Source: an uncultured Alphaproteobacteria bacterium
Lineage (GTDB): Bacteria; Pseudomonadota; Alphaproteobacteria; Micavibrionales; Micavibrionaceae
Reading direction: 5' to 3'
Length of the DNA stretch: 64,000 bases
Assembly (NCBI GenBank): GCA_946481075.1
Contig: CAMLMC010000005.1
Coordinates: 46,340 to 110,339 of the forward strand
Under the pieces are notes generated by a model. That model had not been told where the DNA came from and did no database searches. It was given only the letters and a program-made list of their open reading frames with translations. Both the position numbers and the translations under genes were made by a program. Of the stretch, positions 46,805 through 55,900 are shown one piece after another (the stretch's first letter is position 1; each line of letters starts with the position of its first letter).

Positions 46805-47728
46805 CTACACGCTACAGGGCGCGGCGAGTACGGTAAAGCCGATAATATCTCGGTCTCCGTCCTTGCGCAGCCGACCTTCCTCGAACGCCCGCAATTCCAG
46901 CCCCGCCTTATCAAGACAGGAGCGGATATAAGCAAGAGAATGAGAAAAACGATGATCCGCGCCAAGGATGAAGTCACCTTCTTCCAGCCTCTGAACGCTA
47001 AAGGCCACAAGGCCACCTGGCAACGCCGCCCGTGCCATGCCGGCGATGACTTCTTCAAGCGCACCGATATAAACAAGCACATCGGCAGAAATCACAAGAT
47101 CATAGGTTCGCGTGTTTTCGGAGAGGAAATGTTCGAGGCTATCAACATGCAATTCCGCATATATCGCTTTCTGCTCCGCTTCAAAGATCATGCCTTGCGA
47201 AAGATCGACGCCGACCGCGACATCGAACGATCCCTTGATCGCCTCCGCCGCTAGGCCGGTGCCGCAACCAAGGTCCAGCAGCGCGGGATATCGCCTTTCA
47301 GGCTCTGTTTTTAGAAGAAGGTCACGAATTTGCCACGGGGTTTTGTAATCAAGGGTCTCAATCAACGCCTGGTCAAAGCGGGCGGCATAATCATCGAACA
47401 GACTGCGCACATACGGCTCCGGCAAACTATCCGGCACCGGCGCCGCACCGAGAATGGTAAGTTTGACACTCGCACCCATATGGTCTTGGGGGTCGAGGTC
47501 CAGATACCGCTCGAAGGCGGCCACGGCCTCCTTCTCCCGTCCCGCCTGTCTCAGGCATTCTCCCAAATGAAAAGAAAGCGGCGGCCAGCCCGGAAACATG
47601 ACAATCGCCTGCTCCAAAAGATCGGCGGCGGCCCCAAAATCCCCGCGTGCGGCAAGCGCCTGCGCGTAGTCGAACCGCCGGTCCACCACGAGATCGCCTG
47701 AACCGCCGATTATTATGCCTGCTGTCAT
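46805..47728 (-). CDS. TPR-containing SAM-dependent methyltransferase
   Basis: About 307 residues from ATG 47728; the longer frame to 47830 starts in the ppa promoter region. N-terminal TPR pair (FDYAQALAARGDFGAAADLLEQAIVMFPGWPPLSFHLGECLRQAGREKEAVAAFERYLDLDP), then a class I methyltransferase with motif I ALLDLGCGTGLAAEAIKG, VGVDLSQGMIFEAEQK, and LVISADVLVYIGALEEV. This is the predicted-methyltransferase group with TPR; its target is unknown. Divergent from ppa. Confidence 0.88.
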   Translation of the reverse strand: MTAGIIIGGSGDLVVDRRFDYAQALAARGDFGAAADLLEQAIVMFPGWPPLSFHLGECLRQAGREKEAVAAFERYLDLDPQDHMGASVKLTILGAAPVPDSLPEPYVRSLFDDYAARFDQALIETLDYKTPWQIRDLLLKTEPERRYPALLDLGCGTGLAAEAIKGSFDVAVGVDLSQGMIFEAEQKAIYAELHVDSLEHFLSENTRTYDLVISADVLVYIGALEEVIAGMARAALPGGLVAFSVQRLEEGDFILGADHRFSHSLAYIRSCLDKAGLELRAFEEGRLRKDGDRDIIGFTVLAAPCSV

Positions 47729-47875
47729 GATCGCTGCAGGCTTATACACGGGCGCAAGAGCGCCAGCCATAGGAATATAAACCATAAAAAAAGCTGGAAT
47801 TTTGGGGCCAAATCCGTATATTTGCGGCATTGCAATAAAGCTTTAAAAAGAAGAATAGAAGGAAGTGTGCCCAGC

Positions 47876-48415
47876 ATGTCTTGGACAAATCTGAAAATCG
47901 GTAACAATGTGCCGGATGAAATCAACGTCATCATTGAAAACCCCATGGGCGGCGATCCCGTTAAATACGAACTGGACAAAGACTCGGGCGTTATGTTCGT
48001 CGACCGCTTCCTGCACACGGCCATGTATTACCCCGGAAACTACGGCTTCGTCCCTCATACGCTCTCGGGCGATGGCGACCCCGTCGATGTGCTCGTCATC
48101 GGGAATGTGCCTGTTATGCCGGGCGCCGTCATCTCCTCCCGCCCTGTCGGCGTTCTCATCATGGAAGATGAAAAAGGCATGGATGAAAAGATCGTGGCCG
48201 TGCCGGTGGCAAAACTGCATCCCTATCACGATAATGTCGAAAACTACTCCGACATCCGCCCGATCCTGCGCGACCAGATCGAACATTTCTTTACGCATTA
48301 CAAAGACCTTGAAAAAGGCAAATGGGTAAAGACCATCCGTTGGGGCGATGCCGCCGAAGCCAAACAGATGATCCTGGAAGGGATTGAGCGGGCCAAAAGC
48401 GCCAAGGCCGCCTGA
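47876..48415 (+). CDS. ppa: Inorganic pyrophosphatase
   Basis: Cytoplasmic family I pyrophosphatase. 179 residues from ATG 47876 (GAAGGAAG ribosome site); the frame is open to 47822 but the family begins at MSWTNLKIGN. Active-site residues are seen in VMFVDRFLHTAMYYPGNYGFVPHTLSGDGDPVDVLVIG (DGDPVD metal site), with the C-terminal FFTHYKDLEKGKWVK. A terminator follows at 48446. Confidence 0.97.
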   Translation: MSWTNLKIGNNVPDEINVIIENPMGGDPVKYELDKDSGVMFVDRFLHTAMYYPGNYGFVPHTLSGDGDPVDVLVIGNVPVMPGAVISSRPVGVLIMEDEKGMDEKIVAVPVAKLHPYHDNVENYSDIRPILRDQIEHFFTHYKDLEKGKWVKTIRWGDAAEAKQMILEGIERAKSAKAA

Positions 48416-48445
48416 TACGTCATCCCTCTTAAAAAACCCGTTCCG

Positions 48446-48472
48446 AGGCCGGCGTCAAAGCCGGCCTTTTTC
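48446..48472 (+). terminator. ppa terminator
   Basis: Stem AGGCCGGC / GCCGGCCT with loop GTCAAA, then TTTTC, about 30 bp after the stop. Confidence 0.85.
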
Positions 48473-48540
48473 ATGGCCTGAAAAACCGCATAATTATCCG
48501 TATTTTATGGATTTTTTCACATGATAACGGATTTTACCCA

Positions 48541-48569
48541 TTGCATTTGCGCCGTTCAGGGCCTATATA
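48541..48569 (+). promoter_or_regulatory. Promoter of tRNA-fMet
   Basis: TTGCAT, 17-bp spacer, TATATA, ending about 48 bp before the tRNA. Confidence 0.6.
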
Positions 48570-48616
48570 ACACGGACTTCATATGTATGGGCGTTTAACG
48601 CCCTTTTTCATGGTGG

Positions 48617-48693
<77 letters not shown>

Positions 48694-48818
48694 ACTATCA
48701 GTTCGCAGATATTCGCCACTGTATTTAACCCCTTGAAATAAAAGATATAAACAGGTTTTCCTGTTCGCTCGCAATCGCGGGTGACATTCCACTTCCGTGA
48801 TTTTTTACGGCATGGCAC

Positions 48819-48852
48819 ACGGTACAGCAGTTCAATTTTCATTCTGTACCGT
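48819..48852. promoter_or_regulatory. Inverted-repeat site before the integrase gene
   Basis: Perfect 9-bp arms ACGGTACAG and CTGTACCGT 16 bp apart, ending 16 bp before the integrase ATG. Related ACGGTA-type words recur near the right end of the island (61298-61330). They could be arm-type integrase sites or an operator for integrase expression. Confidence 0.5.
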
Positions 48853-48867
48853 AAAGAAAGCTTGCTC

Positions 48868-50112
48868 ATGCCAAAAATGTCTAAAGGCCTTTCAGATAAG
48901 GACGCCTTAAACGCCAAGCCGCGGGCAAATGCCTATAAGCTTTACGACCGCGATGGTTTATGCCTCTTGATCCGCGTGTCAGGCTCTAAAGTCTGGCAAT
49001 ATCATTACAGCTATAGAAACAAGCGAAAAACCCTCACGATAGGAGAGTATCTTCAGAAAGGCATTCCTGGCCATATCGGGCTGAAGGAAGCCCGTACGGC
49101 TAGATATGCAGCAAGAGACCTTCTCAATCAGGGGATCGACCCCAGCGCCCGTAAACAGGCGCAAATAGGCCAACTGGGTGCTGAAGATACAAGCTTCGAG
49201 GCGCTGGGCCGTGAGTGGCATAGCAAAGGTACATGGGTAAAAAAGCATTCCAATAACATTCTTCAATCTTTGGAAGACGACGTTTTCCCCATTATTGGCG
49301 CCAAGCAGATCGCAAATGTAACAAGTCAGGACGTAATTGCGGTTTTGAAGCATGTTGAAGGAAGGGGGGCGTTTGACGTTGCACAAAGGGTATGTCAGCG
49401 CTGTCAGGCCATTTTCGATTACGCTATTGTTAAGGGGATCTGCGACAATAACCCAGCGCTGGGGCGCTCGAAGTTTATCCAAAAGCCTAAAACCAAAAAC
49501 CGGCCCCATTTAAAAGAAAAAGAACTGCCTGAATTTTTGAATAAGCTAAGCCAATATCATGGCCGCGAATATGTGAGAATGGCTATGGAGCTTTTAGTTC
49601 TTACTTTTGTACGCCCAGGCGAATTACGTCATATGCGCTGGAATGACATTGATGAGAAAAAGGCGATTATTAACATCCCTGCCGAGAGAATGAAAATGGA
49701 TCGAGACCATATCATCCCTTTGTCGCGGCAGTCGCTGGAATTGCTTGATGAGCTTAAAAAAGTAACAGGCAAAAACGACCTTTTGTTTCCCAGCGTAAAA
49801 AATAACCAAAAGCCAATCTCTGATGTAACTCTAACAAAAGTATTGATTGTGATGGGATATACAGGCGCGCAAAAGGTTGTACCGCATGGTTTTCGCCATA
49901 CGGCATCAACGATTTTAAATGAGCAAGGCTTTAACAGCGACCATATTGAGCGTCAGCTGGCGCATGTGGAAAAGAATAAGGTTCGGGGTGTTTATAACCA
50001 TGCCGAATATCTGGAAGACAGACGCCAAATGATGCAATGGTGGGCTGACTATTTAGATATACAGAGGGAAAAAGGTGGAAAACTGGAAGCTATACAAAGC
50101 CATTCTCAATAA
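48868..50112 (+). CDS. P4-type tyrosine integrase
   Basis: About 414 residues from ATG 48868. The N-terminal DUF4102-type domain (YKLYDRDGLCLLIRVSGSKVWQYHYSYRNKRKTLTIGEY) is followed by a SAM-like core-binding domain and the catalytic domain. The latter holds Arg in TFVRPGELRHMRW, HGFRHTAST (His-x-x-Arg), the late His in QLAHVEKN and the nucleophile Tyr in VYNHAEYLEDR. The recombinase would cut the 3' end of the adjacent tRNA-fMet gene. It overlaps the next gene by 38 bases. Confidence 0.97.
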   Translation: MPKMSKGLSDKDALNAKPRANAYKLYDRDGLCLLIRVSGSKVWQYHYSYRNKRKTLTIGEYLQKGIPGHIGLKEARTARYAARDLLNQGIDPSARKQAQIGQLGAEDTSFEALGREWHSKGTWVKKHSNNILQSLEDDVFPIIGAKQIANVTSQDVIAVLKHVEGRGAFDVAQRVCQRCQAIFDYAIVKGICDNNPALGRSKFIQKPKTKNRPHLKEKELPEFLNKLSQYHGREYVRMAMELLVLTFVRPGELRHMRWNDIDEKKAIINIPAERMKMDRDHIIPLSRQSLELLDELKKVTGKNDLLFPSVKNNQKPISDVTLTKVLIVMGYTGAQKVVPHGFRHTASTILNEQGFNSDHIERQLAHVEKNKVRGVYNHAEYLEDRRQMMQWWADYLDIQREKGGKLEAIQSHSQ

Positions 50113-50806
50113 TCCTGAAGGGCTAGAAGCTCTTCAGAATACCGATATTCTCCCAGCCTCTTATGTAAGATATTCAGATGCCTTATTGGTATTTGAGAGA
50201 CAATATTTTCCAAATTCATTAGCAGATGAAAAAAATTACCACTACAGGGTTAAAATAGAGCAGGAAAGAATCCATTTACCTAACCAGTATTTCGATCGAT
50301 GTCGTCAAAATGAACAAATAAGGATGGCGGAAGAGCAAAGGACTAAGGCGCGAATAGCTATTAATGACGCTTTGTATAGGGACTTCATTAAATCCTATGT
50401 GTTCAAAATCAATAAAAAGAAATTTTTAAACAAGCGGCCAACTAAGATTTCGAAAGAATGGTGGCAGAGCAAGAGTGCTTTCGATATTGACGCATTAAGC
50501 CTCCATTTCGCTAAGAAGGCCGATATAACCACTGTGCACGGTCTGATTGCGCTGGAAAGAAAGAGCCTCGACAAATGGGGAAGCGTTTATCCTGCTGAAC
50601 CTCATATAAAAGGACGTAGGAAGGGAACTGGCCATGACGATACTCAGCAAATCGAATTTATGAAGCAAGTCATGATTGAAACAAAATGTTCCCGCCATGC
50701 CGCGGCTCAAAAAGCTGTAGAAAAATTTGGTTTTAAATCCTCAAGAGAAGCAGACGTAAAGCGATTAAATGAAAAGTTTTCAAAGACTTACCCCTTAGTG
50801 ATTTAA
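50075..50806 (+). CDS. Island protein of unknown function, 243 residues
   Basis: Starts with GTG behind GAGGGA, overlapping the integrase end, so it is translationally coupled. Basic, helical, low-GC. It ends with a helical motif (EFMKQVMIETKCSRHAAAQKAVEKFGFKSSREADVKRLNEKF) that could bind DNA. No family recognised. Position suggests a role in island maintenance or excision rather than cargo; inference only. Confidence 0.6.
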   Translation: MENWKLYKAILNNPEGLEALQNTDILPASYVRYSDALLVFERQYFPNSLADEKNYHYRVKIEQERIHLPNQYFDRCRQNEQIRMAEEQRTKARIAINDALYRDFIKSYVFKINKKKFLNKRPTKISKEWWQSKSAFDIDALSLHFAKKADITTVHGLIALERKSLDKWGSVYPAEPHIKGRRKGTGHDDTQQIEFMKQVMIETKCSRHAAAQKAVEKFGFKSSREADVKRLNEKFSKTYPLVI

Positions 50807-50887
50807 TCTCCATTAATCTCCAATGAAATTCTCTGTCCGCTTATGCACGCTGGAGCCATTCCGCGTTCAACGACATAGGAGGAAAGA

Positions 50888-51079
50888 GTGGAAAAATCAT
50901 TTTATACCGTAGCCGAAATAATCGAGATTACAGGTCTCGGCAGGACCAAAATCTATGAAGAAATAAACTCTAACGCCCTAAAAGCTAAAAAGTGCGGCAC
51001 GCGTACCTTGATAGAGGCCGCTTCTTTTGAGCAATGGAAGAATAGCCTCCCTACTTATCAAGGCAACACCAATGCCTAA
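50888..51079 (+). CDS. Short HTH protein, probable excisionase/AlpA-type
   Basis: 63 residues: SFYTVAEIIEITGLGRTKIYEEINSNALKAKKCGTRTLIEAASFEQWKNSL. This is a compact winged HTH (excisionase/MerR-like) fold of the kind that regulates integration/excision in P4-type islands. GTG start with a strong AGGAGG site. Its stop overlaps the next gene by eight bases. Confidence 0.75.
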   Translation: MEKSFYTVAEIIEITGLGRTKIYEEINSNALKAKKCGTRTLIEAASFEQWKNSLPTYQGNTNA

Positions 51080-51839
51080 ACCAAACGGTTTAAAAGGTGA
51101 TAGCGGAATTAGTGGGCATTTGGCTGTATTGAGGTTGGCTCAGATCCTAGCTTATGATGCCAGTATTGATAATGCGGCAAGGAGAGTATTTTGCATTCTT
51201 GCAGGTTACGCTGGGCCAGAGGGAGAATGCTGGCCATCTATAAAACAAATCGCTCAATCTTTGGGAATGTCGAGAGCCGCTGTAAGCAAACAGATAGATA
51301 TATTAATTGACCACCAATATTTGATTAAAAGGCCGAGATATAAAAGCAATACGCGGGCACGCACAACAAATGTTTACATATTTAACATAGCTCTGGCACG
51401 CGATTACTACAAAACCCCAGATATTTTCAGCAAAAAGAATGTCACCCTAATAGTTTCATACCTTGTAACCTTATTAAGTTACAGGGGAGTGACACCTCTT
51501 GAATTTAGGGGGGATGGTACCTATGCAAGTGACACAAAAATAACAAAGAAAAAAACATATTTAAAAAAACAAAATAAAAACGAATGTAAAGCTGCATCTC
51601 GTGCAGATGCATGGGAGCGAGAGAACGAGCGAAGAGAAGCGCTGGGCATCTCAGTAGAACAAAATAGAAAGTTAAGAGATTTATATGAAGAATTAAAAGG
51701 GATTATAGGCACCGATCAGGTTGTTTCCTTTAACATTCATGCACAAAAATCTTTAAAGTCATCAACTCCAACAGAACAAGTGGATGAACTTATCGTCGTT
51801 TATCAAGCGGAACTATCTAAACAGCAGTCAAAGAAATAA
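51072..51839 (+). CDS. Winged-helix replication/regulatory protein (HTH_36-like)
   Basis: About 255 residues from ATG 51072. The N-terminal part contains DNAARRVFCILAGYAGPEGECWPSIKQIAQSLGMSRAAVSKQIDILIDHQYLIKRPRYK, a winged HTH of the type found in plasmid/phage replication initiators and island regulators (CWPSIKQIAQ is typical of HTH_36). The C-terminal half is charged and coiled (REALGISVEQNRKLRDLYEELKGIIG). Overlaps the excisionase-like gene. A replication role is likely for some island types but unproven here. Confidence 0.65.
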   Translation: MPKPNGLKGDSGISGHLAVLRLAQILAYDASIDNAARRVFCILAGYAGPEGECWPSIKQIAQSLGMSRAAVSKQIDILIDHQYLIKRPRYKSNTRARTTNVYIFNIALARDYYKTPDIFSKKNVTLIVSYLVTLLSYRGVTPLEFRGDGTYASDTKITKKKTYLKKQNKNECKAASRADAWERENERREALGISVEQNRKLRDLYEELKGIIGTDQVVSFNIHAQKSLKSSTPTEQVDELIVVYQAELSKQQSKK

Positions 51840-51866
51840 TATGTATTTTATCTTGCCGGAGAAATA

Positions 51867-52343
51867 TTAGGGATGATGTTGCTCATAAGTCGAGCAATTA
51901 ACCCGGCCAAGGCTTGCCTCACGAAAGTTATTTCCGCGCTTAACTTTCGAAACATCAACAATGCGGACAGATGTATTTTGGCTTACCAAGCGGTGCTCGT
52001 GTAAAATATCGCAGATATAAGAGGCAAAACCATGCCGCTTGGAGCCATCATCTAAAACGCTAATATGCCATTCTATCTGAGAGTTAGGATCATAGTATAA
52101 ATCTACGACCTTTTGCTCTTTCTGTATTTCCTGCTTTGCAAGCTTGATTTCCTTGCTCTCGGGTTCACTGGCCGAAGCTAGCGACATAAAAATAATGAAT
52201 GAGATGAAAATCAGGCCAACAGCGCCGAAGAATATTTTCAAGAATTTGGACCCTGATTTTGACGGATCATGAGCCCCGCAACTAGGACAACTAAAAGCAT
52301 GTTTGGCAACCTGGCCGCCGCATTCAATACATTTCACAAGCAT
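51867..52343 (-). CDS. Zinc-ribbon membrane protein
   Basis: About 158 residues on the opposite strand to its neighbours, ATG 52343 with GGGAG. N-terminal zinc ribbon CIECGGQVAKHAFSCPSCGAHDP (four Cys), a membrane segment (about 36-57), then a soluble domain (WHISVLDDGSKRHGFASYICDILHEH). The fold around the ribbon resembles DUF2614/zinc-ribbon envelope proteins; no catalysis evident. It lies alone between the winged-helix gene and the structured stretch upstream of the cargo operon. Confidence 0.65.
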   Translation of the reverse strand: MLVKCIECGGQVAKHAFSCPSCGAHDPSKSGSKFLKIFFGAVGLIFISFIIFMSLASASEPESKEIKLAKQEIQKEQKVVDLYYDPNSQIEWHISVLDDGSKRHGFASYICDILHEHRLVSQNTSVRIVDVSKVKRGNNFREASLGRVNCSTYEQHHP

Positions 52344-52360
52344 TATCAATCTCCCAATAC

Positions 52361-52690
52361 CAAAATAAAACGGCCGCCAGATTTCTCTGGCGAGCCGGGG
52401 AGTGATTACCGTACTAGGACGGCCAGCGTATTCACGCTAGGCGTTATTATATTCCGCTGCTCCCCGACCATAGGTCGAGAAAGCAGCACCATTGGTTTCG
52501 GCCTGATGCTTTAGGCCGCCTAGTAAGGGGTAATCAGCCCCGGAGCTTCCTACTTAGAAAGCTCTATGTGCCAAAGTAATGGGGTGTGCTGGTTTTAGCA
52601 ACGAAAACAGTGCCTAGGGGCCTTGGGTCCTCCCTAGCGCCTTTCCAGACGGGTGCCGCCCGACCGCAAAACGTCTCTAGTTAGAGGAAA
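52361..52690. ncRNA. Structured non-coding element of unknown family (strand uncertain)
   Basis: Between 52344 and 52925 there is no gene. The left part folds into a multi-branched structure: long-range helix 52395-52410 with 52529-52543 (14 pairs), then 52413-52418 with 52519-52524. Hairpins lie at 52425-52438, 52456-52487 (with inner 52465-52477), 52499-52518, 52543-52564, 52614-52637, 52647-52676 and 52675-52686. The terminal hairpin 52375-52392 has a GAAA loop on the minus strand, followed there by GTTTTATTTT. That favours minus-strand transcription, but plus is possible. It does not match tmRNA, RNase P or SRP RNA signatures. Confidence 0.55.
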
Positions 52691-52700
52691 AATTTTTGTA

Positions 52701-52786
52701 TTGCCGTAGATGCAATAAGGTATAATTGTTTATATTCAACGGGTTATCATGGCCGAAGGATTTTGCCTTGCCGTAAATGTGTGCAA
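52701..52786 (+). promoter_or_regulatory. Repeated sites and -10 upstream of the cargo operon
   Basis: TTGCCGTAGATGCAA at 52701-52715 and TTGCCGTAAATGTGTGCAA at 52768-52786 are near-copies about 67 bp apart. A perfect TATAAT lies at 52721-52726, with only a poor -35. Likely promoter and operator region of the four-gene operon; the remainder to 52925 is AT-rich with no visible gene. Confidence 0.45.
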
Positions 52787-52925
52787 CCATGATTAGCTAT
52801 TCCTTGTGGCTGTTCTCATAATCAGTTACAAAAAAGTATTCAGAAAAAAATAATTTATGCTCTTTTCAGTGAGTGAAGCTCTGAGATTTTTCTATTTTTA
52901 GGCCGCTATGGGGAGAAAATAGCCT

Positions 52926-55900
52926 ATGCCAAATATGCCCAATGCATCTCAACTAGATATTCCATCCTCGATTTCTCCAGAGATTGCCCCCCTAACAATA
53001 AATGCGTCTATCGCCGATCGTATTACGTTTGCTTCACATCAGAATGATGTCGCGATTATCGCTGATCTGATAATTCAAAATAATACAGCTGAGCCCTATG
53101 AAAATTTAGAGCTAACCCTCACCTGTGAACCAGAGCTAGTTGGCAAAAAGAGCTGGAAAATTGATAGGATTATGCCGCATAGCGAAGTTCGTATACGCGA
53201 TAGAAAAATACCACTATCGGGCTCAATGCTTTCTGAATTGAATGAAAGGATCAGAGGCACTTTAAAGCTAACAATCGTACAAAATGGAAAAACGCTTCAA
53301 TCCTTAGAGCAGTCTATAGTCGGCCTTGCAAAAAATGAGTGGGGCGGCGCTTCACATATGCCAGAATTGCTGGGGGCATTCTCGATGCCTAATGATCCGG
53401 CTGTCACCACCATTCTAAAACAAGCCGGAGAAGCTTTACGCAAAGCAGGCGAGCGCCCCTCCCTTGATGGCTATCAATCAAAGTCACGTAGCCGGGTATG
53501 GCAAATAACATCAGCGATATGGACGGCCATATCGTCGCAACGGCTTGTGTATGCCGAACCTCCTGCTAGCTTTGAAACAGAAGGTCAAAAAATACGAACT
53601 CCCGGGGAGGTATTAGAAGGGGGTATAGCCACATGTTTAGATACAACCTTGCTATTTTCAGCCGCGCTGGAGCAAGCGGGCTTATACCCCGTTATCGCTT
53701 TTACAAAAGGACACGCATTCTGTGGGGTATGGCTTCAACCTCAGCAGCTTCCTTCTTTAACTGTAGATGATTGTGTAGATATAAGAAAATATATCGCTTT
53801 AAAGGAACTTGTCCTTTTTGAAACTACATTAGTAACAAATGAGCCACCCCTCTCCTTTTCGAAGGCGGTAGAAGTTGCTACTCAACAAATATCAGAAGAA
53901 AATGAAGATAAATTTGTTTATGCCCTAGACATTAAACAAGCGCGACGCCATCAGATTACCCCCCTCAATACAAGCATATCTAAGATCGCGTCCAATGAAG
54001 TACTAGAAGCTGAGCCCGTAACATTAGGCTTAGAAATTGCTCCTGAGTTGCCAGCTTTCGATATTGGGGTGGATGAAAGCTCAGCTCCAGATACCCCGGA
54101 AACCAGATTAGATCATTGGAAGCGCAAATTACTGGATTTAACAAAAAGAAACAGGCTTTTAAATCTAAAGCCTTCAAAAACAGCCATAAAGCTTTACTGC
54201 CCCGACCCTGCAACTTTAGAAGATAAGTTGGCAGAGAATAAAAAAATCACCGTTATACCCTTGGCAAAGTTGCCTGGGGACGCTGGCACAAGAGATGAGG
54301 ATTTGTTCCAAGGGAGAACAGGAGAGGACTTCAAAAAGCGTTTTGCACAAGAAGCTTTAGACCGCAATGAAATTGTTGCTGATATGGCACAAATCGATCT
54401 GGATGCGGGGCTAGTGCAACTATATAGAAAAGCAAAAAATGACTTACAGGAAGGCGGAGCCAATACATTATATCTCGCATTAGGCATGTTGCGCTGGAAG
54501 CAGGCAGAACATGAAACGAGAATATATAGAGCGCCCCTTTTGCTTGTTCCGGTAAAATTGGAGCGGCAAAGTGCGGCATCAAAAGTGAAGATCGTTCATC
54601 ATGAGGATGAGCCAGTCTTTAATATGACTTTGTTGGAGATGCTACGACAAGATTTCGACCTCCATATTCCCCTTCTTGAAGGAGAATTGCCTAAAGATGA
54701 CTCAGGAGTAGATGTCCCGCTTATTTGGGAAATCATGCGGAAGGCTATACGCGAAATTCCCGGTTTCGAAGTAAGCGAAGATGTCGTTTTAAGTACGTTT
54801 TCATTTGCAAAATACTTAATGTGGAAAGATCTAGCAGAGCGCACTGACGCTCTGAAGCAAAGCCCCTTTGTAAAACACCTCATAGAAAGCCCTAGGGATG
54901 CATATGAGCATTCAAGCAATTTTATAAAACCATCAGAAATAGATGAAAAAATAGACCCCAAAGATTTATTTATGCCATTACCGGCGGATGGTTCACAGAT
55001 TGTGGCCGTGCATGCTTCAACTCAAGGGGGAGATTTCATTCTGGAGGGCCCTCCGGGTACCGGAAAATCTCAAACAATCTCTAATATAATTGCCCATAAT
55101 CTAGCCCTAGGTAAGAAGGTACTTTTTGTATCAGAAAAGATGGCTGCGCTGGAAGTCGTTTATAACAGGCTAAAAGATAAAGGGCTGGGTAAATACTGTT
55201 TAGAGCTACACTCTAACAAGGCGAATAAGAGGGAGGTTCTAAACCAGCTTGGCGCATCATGGCATAGTAGAGAAATAAAGGCTCAGGATGAGTGGCATAT
55301 GCATGCTCAGCGCCTGAAAGACCTAAGAGACAATCTTAATAATTTTGTAAAAATTTTGCATACGCCTCACAAGACCGGAGTAAGTGTGCGTATGGCCATT
55401 GGCCAAGCTGTTCGCTGGCAAGAAAATTATCGGCTAAAGCTAGACTGGGGAAATAATTTATCGAATGATAGATTAAAGGATAGAGGCGACCTAGAACAAG
55501 CGAGAGACATAGCGAAGAGATTAGGCCAAAATTATGCGGTGTTGAATGAGGATGATGTAAAGGCGTTCTCGGATATACAACAAACAAATTGGTCAAATGC
55601 ATGGCAAAATGATTTAGTTGATGCGGCAAGCAACATAGTAAAATCCGCCAATCATTTAAGCCTAGCTACGCAAAAAATTTTAGTTTCAATTAGTATTGAA
55701 GAAAAATCAGATTTAACGCTCGGTTTCTGTAACCAGCTAAAGAAAATCGCAACGGCAATTAAAAAAGCTACCTCCTACAATTTGGGTTTTGCGCTGCAAT
55801 CCGAAGGGCAGGAAATTTTTGACGCTCTTGAAAGATTATACGATCTTCTGGAGGCATATAGAACGGCCAAGGCAGAATTACCTTACATAGATGATAATGT

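Noticed and set aside
52591..52616. Possible tmRNA tag reading frame (SNENSA then stop)
   Set aside because: Too short, no Ala resume codon, no LAA ending and no tRNA-like domain nearby.
52361..52690. RNase P, SRP RNA, tmRNA or group I intron
   Set aside because: None of their conserved core sequences (GAGGAAAGTCC, GGAAGGAAGCA, the tmRNA acceptor/T-arm, the P/Q/R/S elements) is present.
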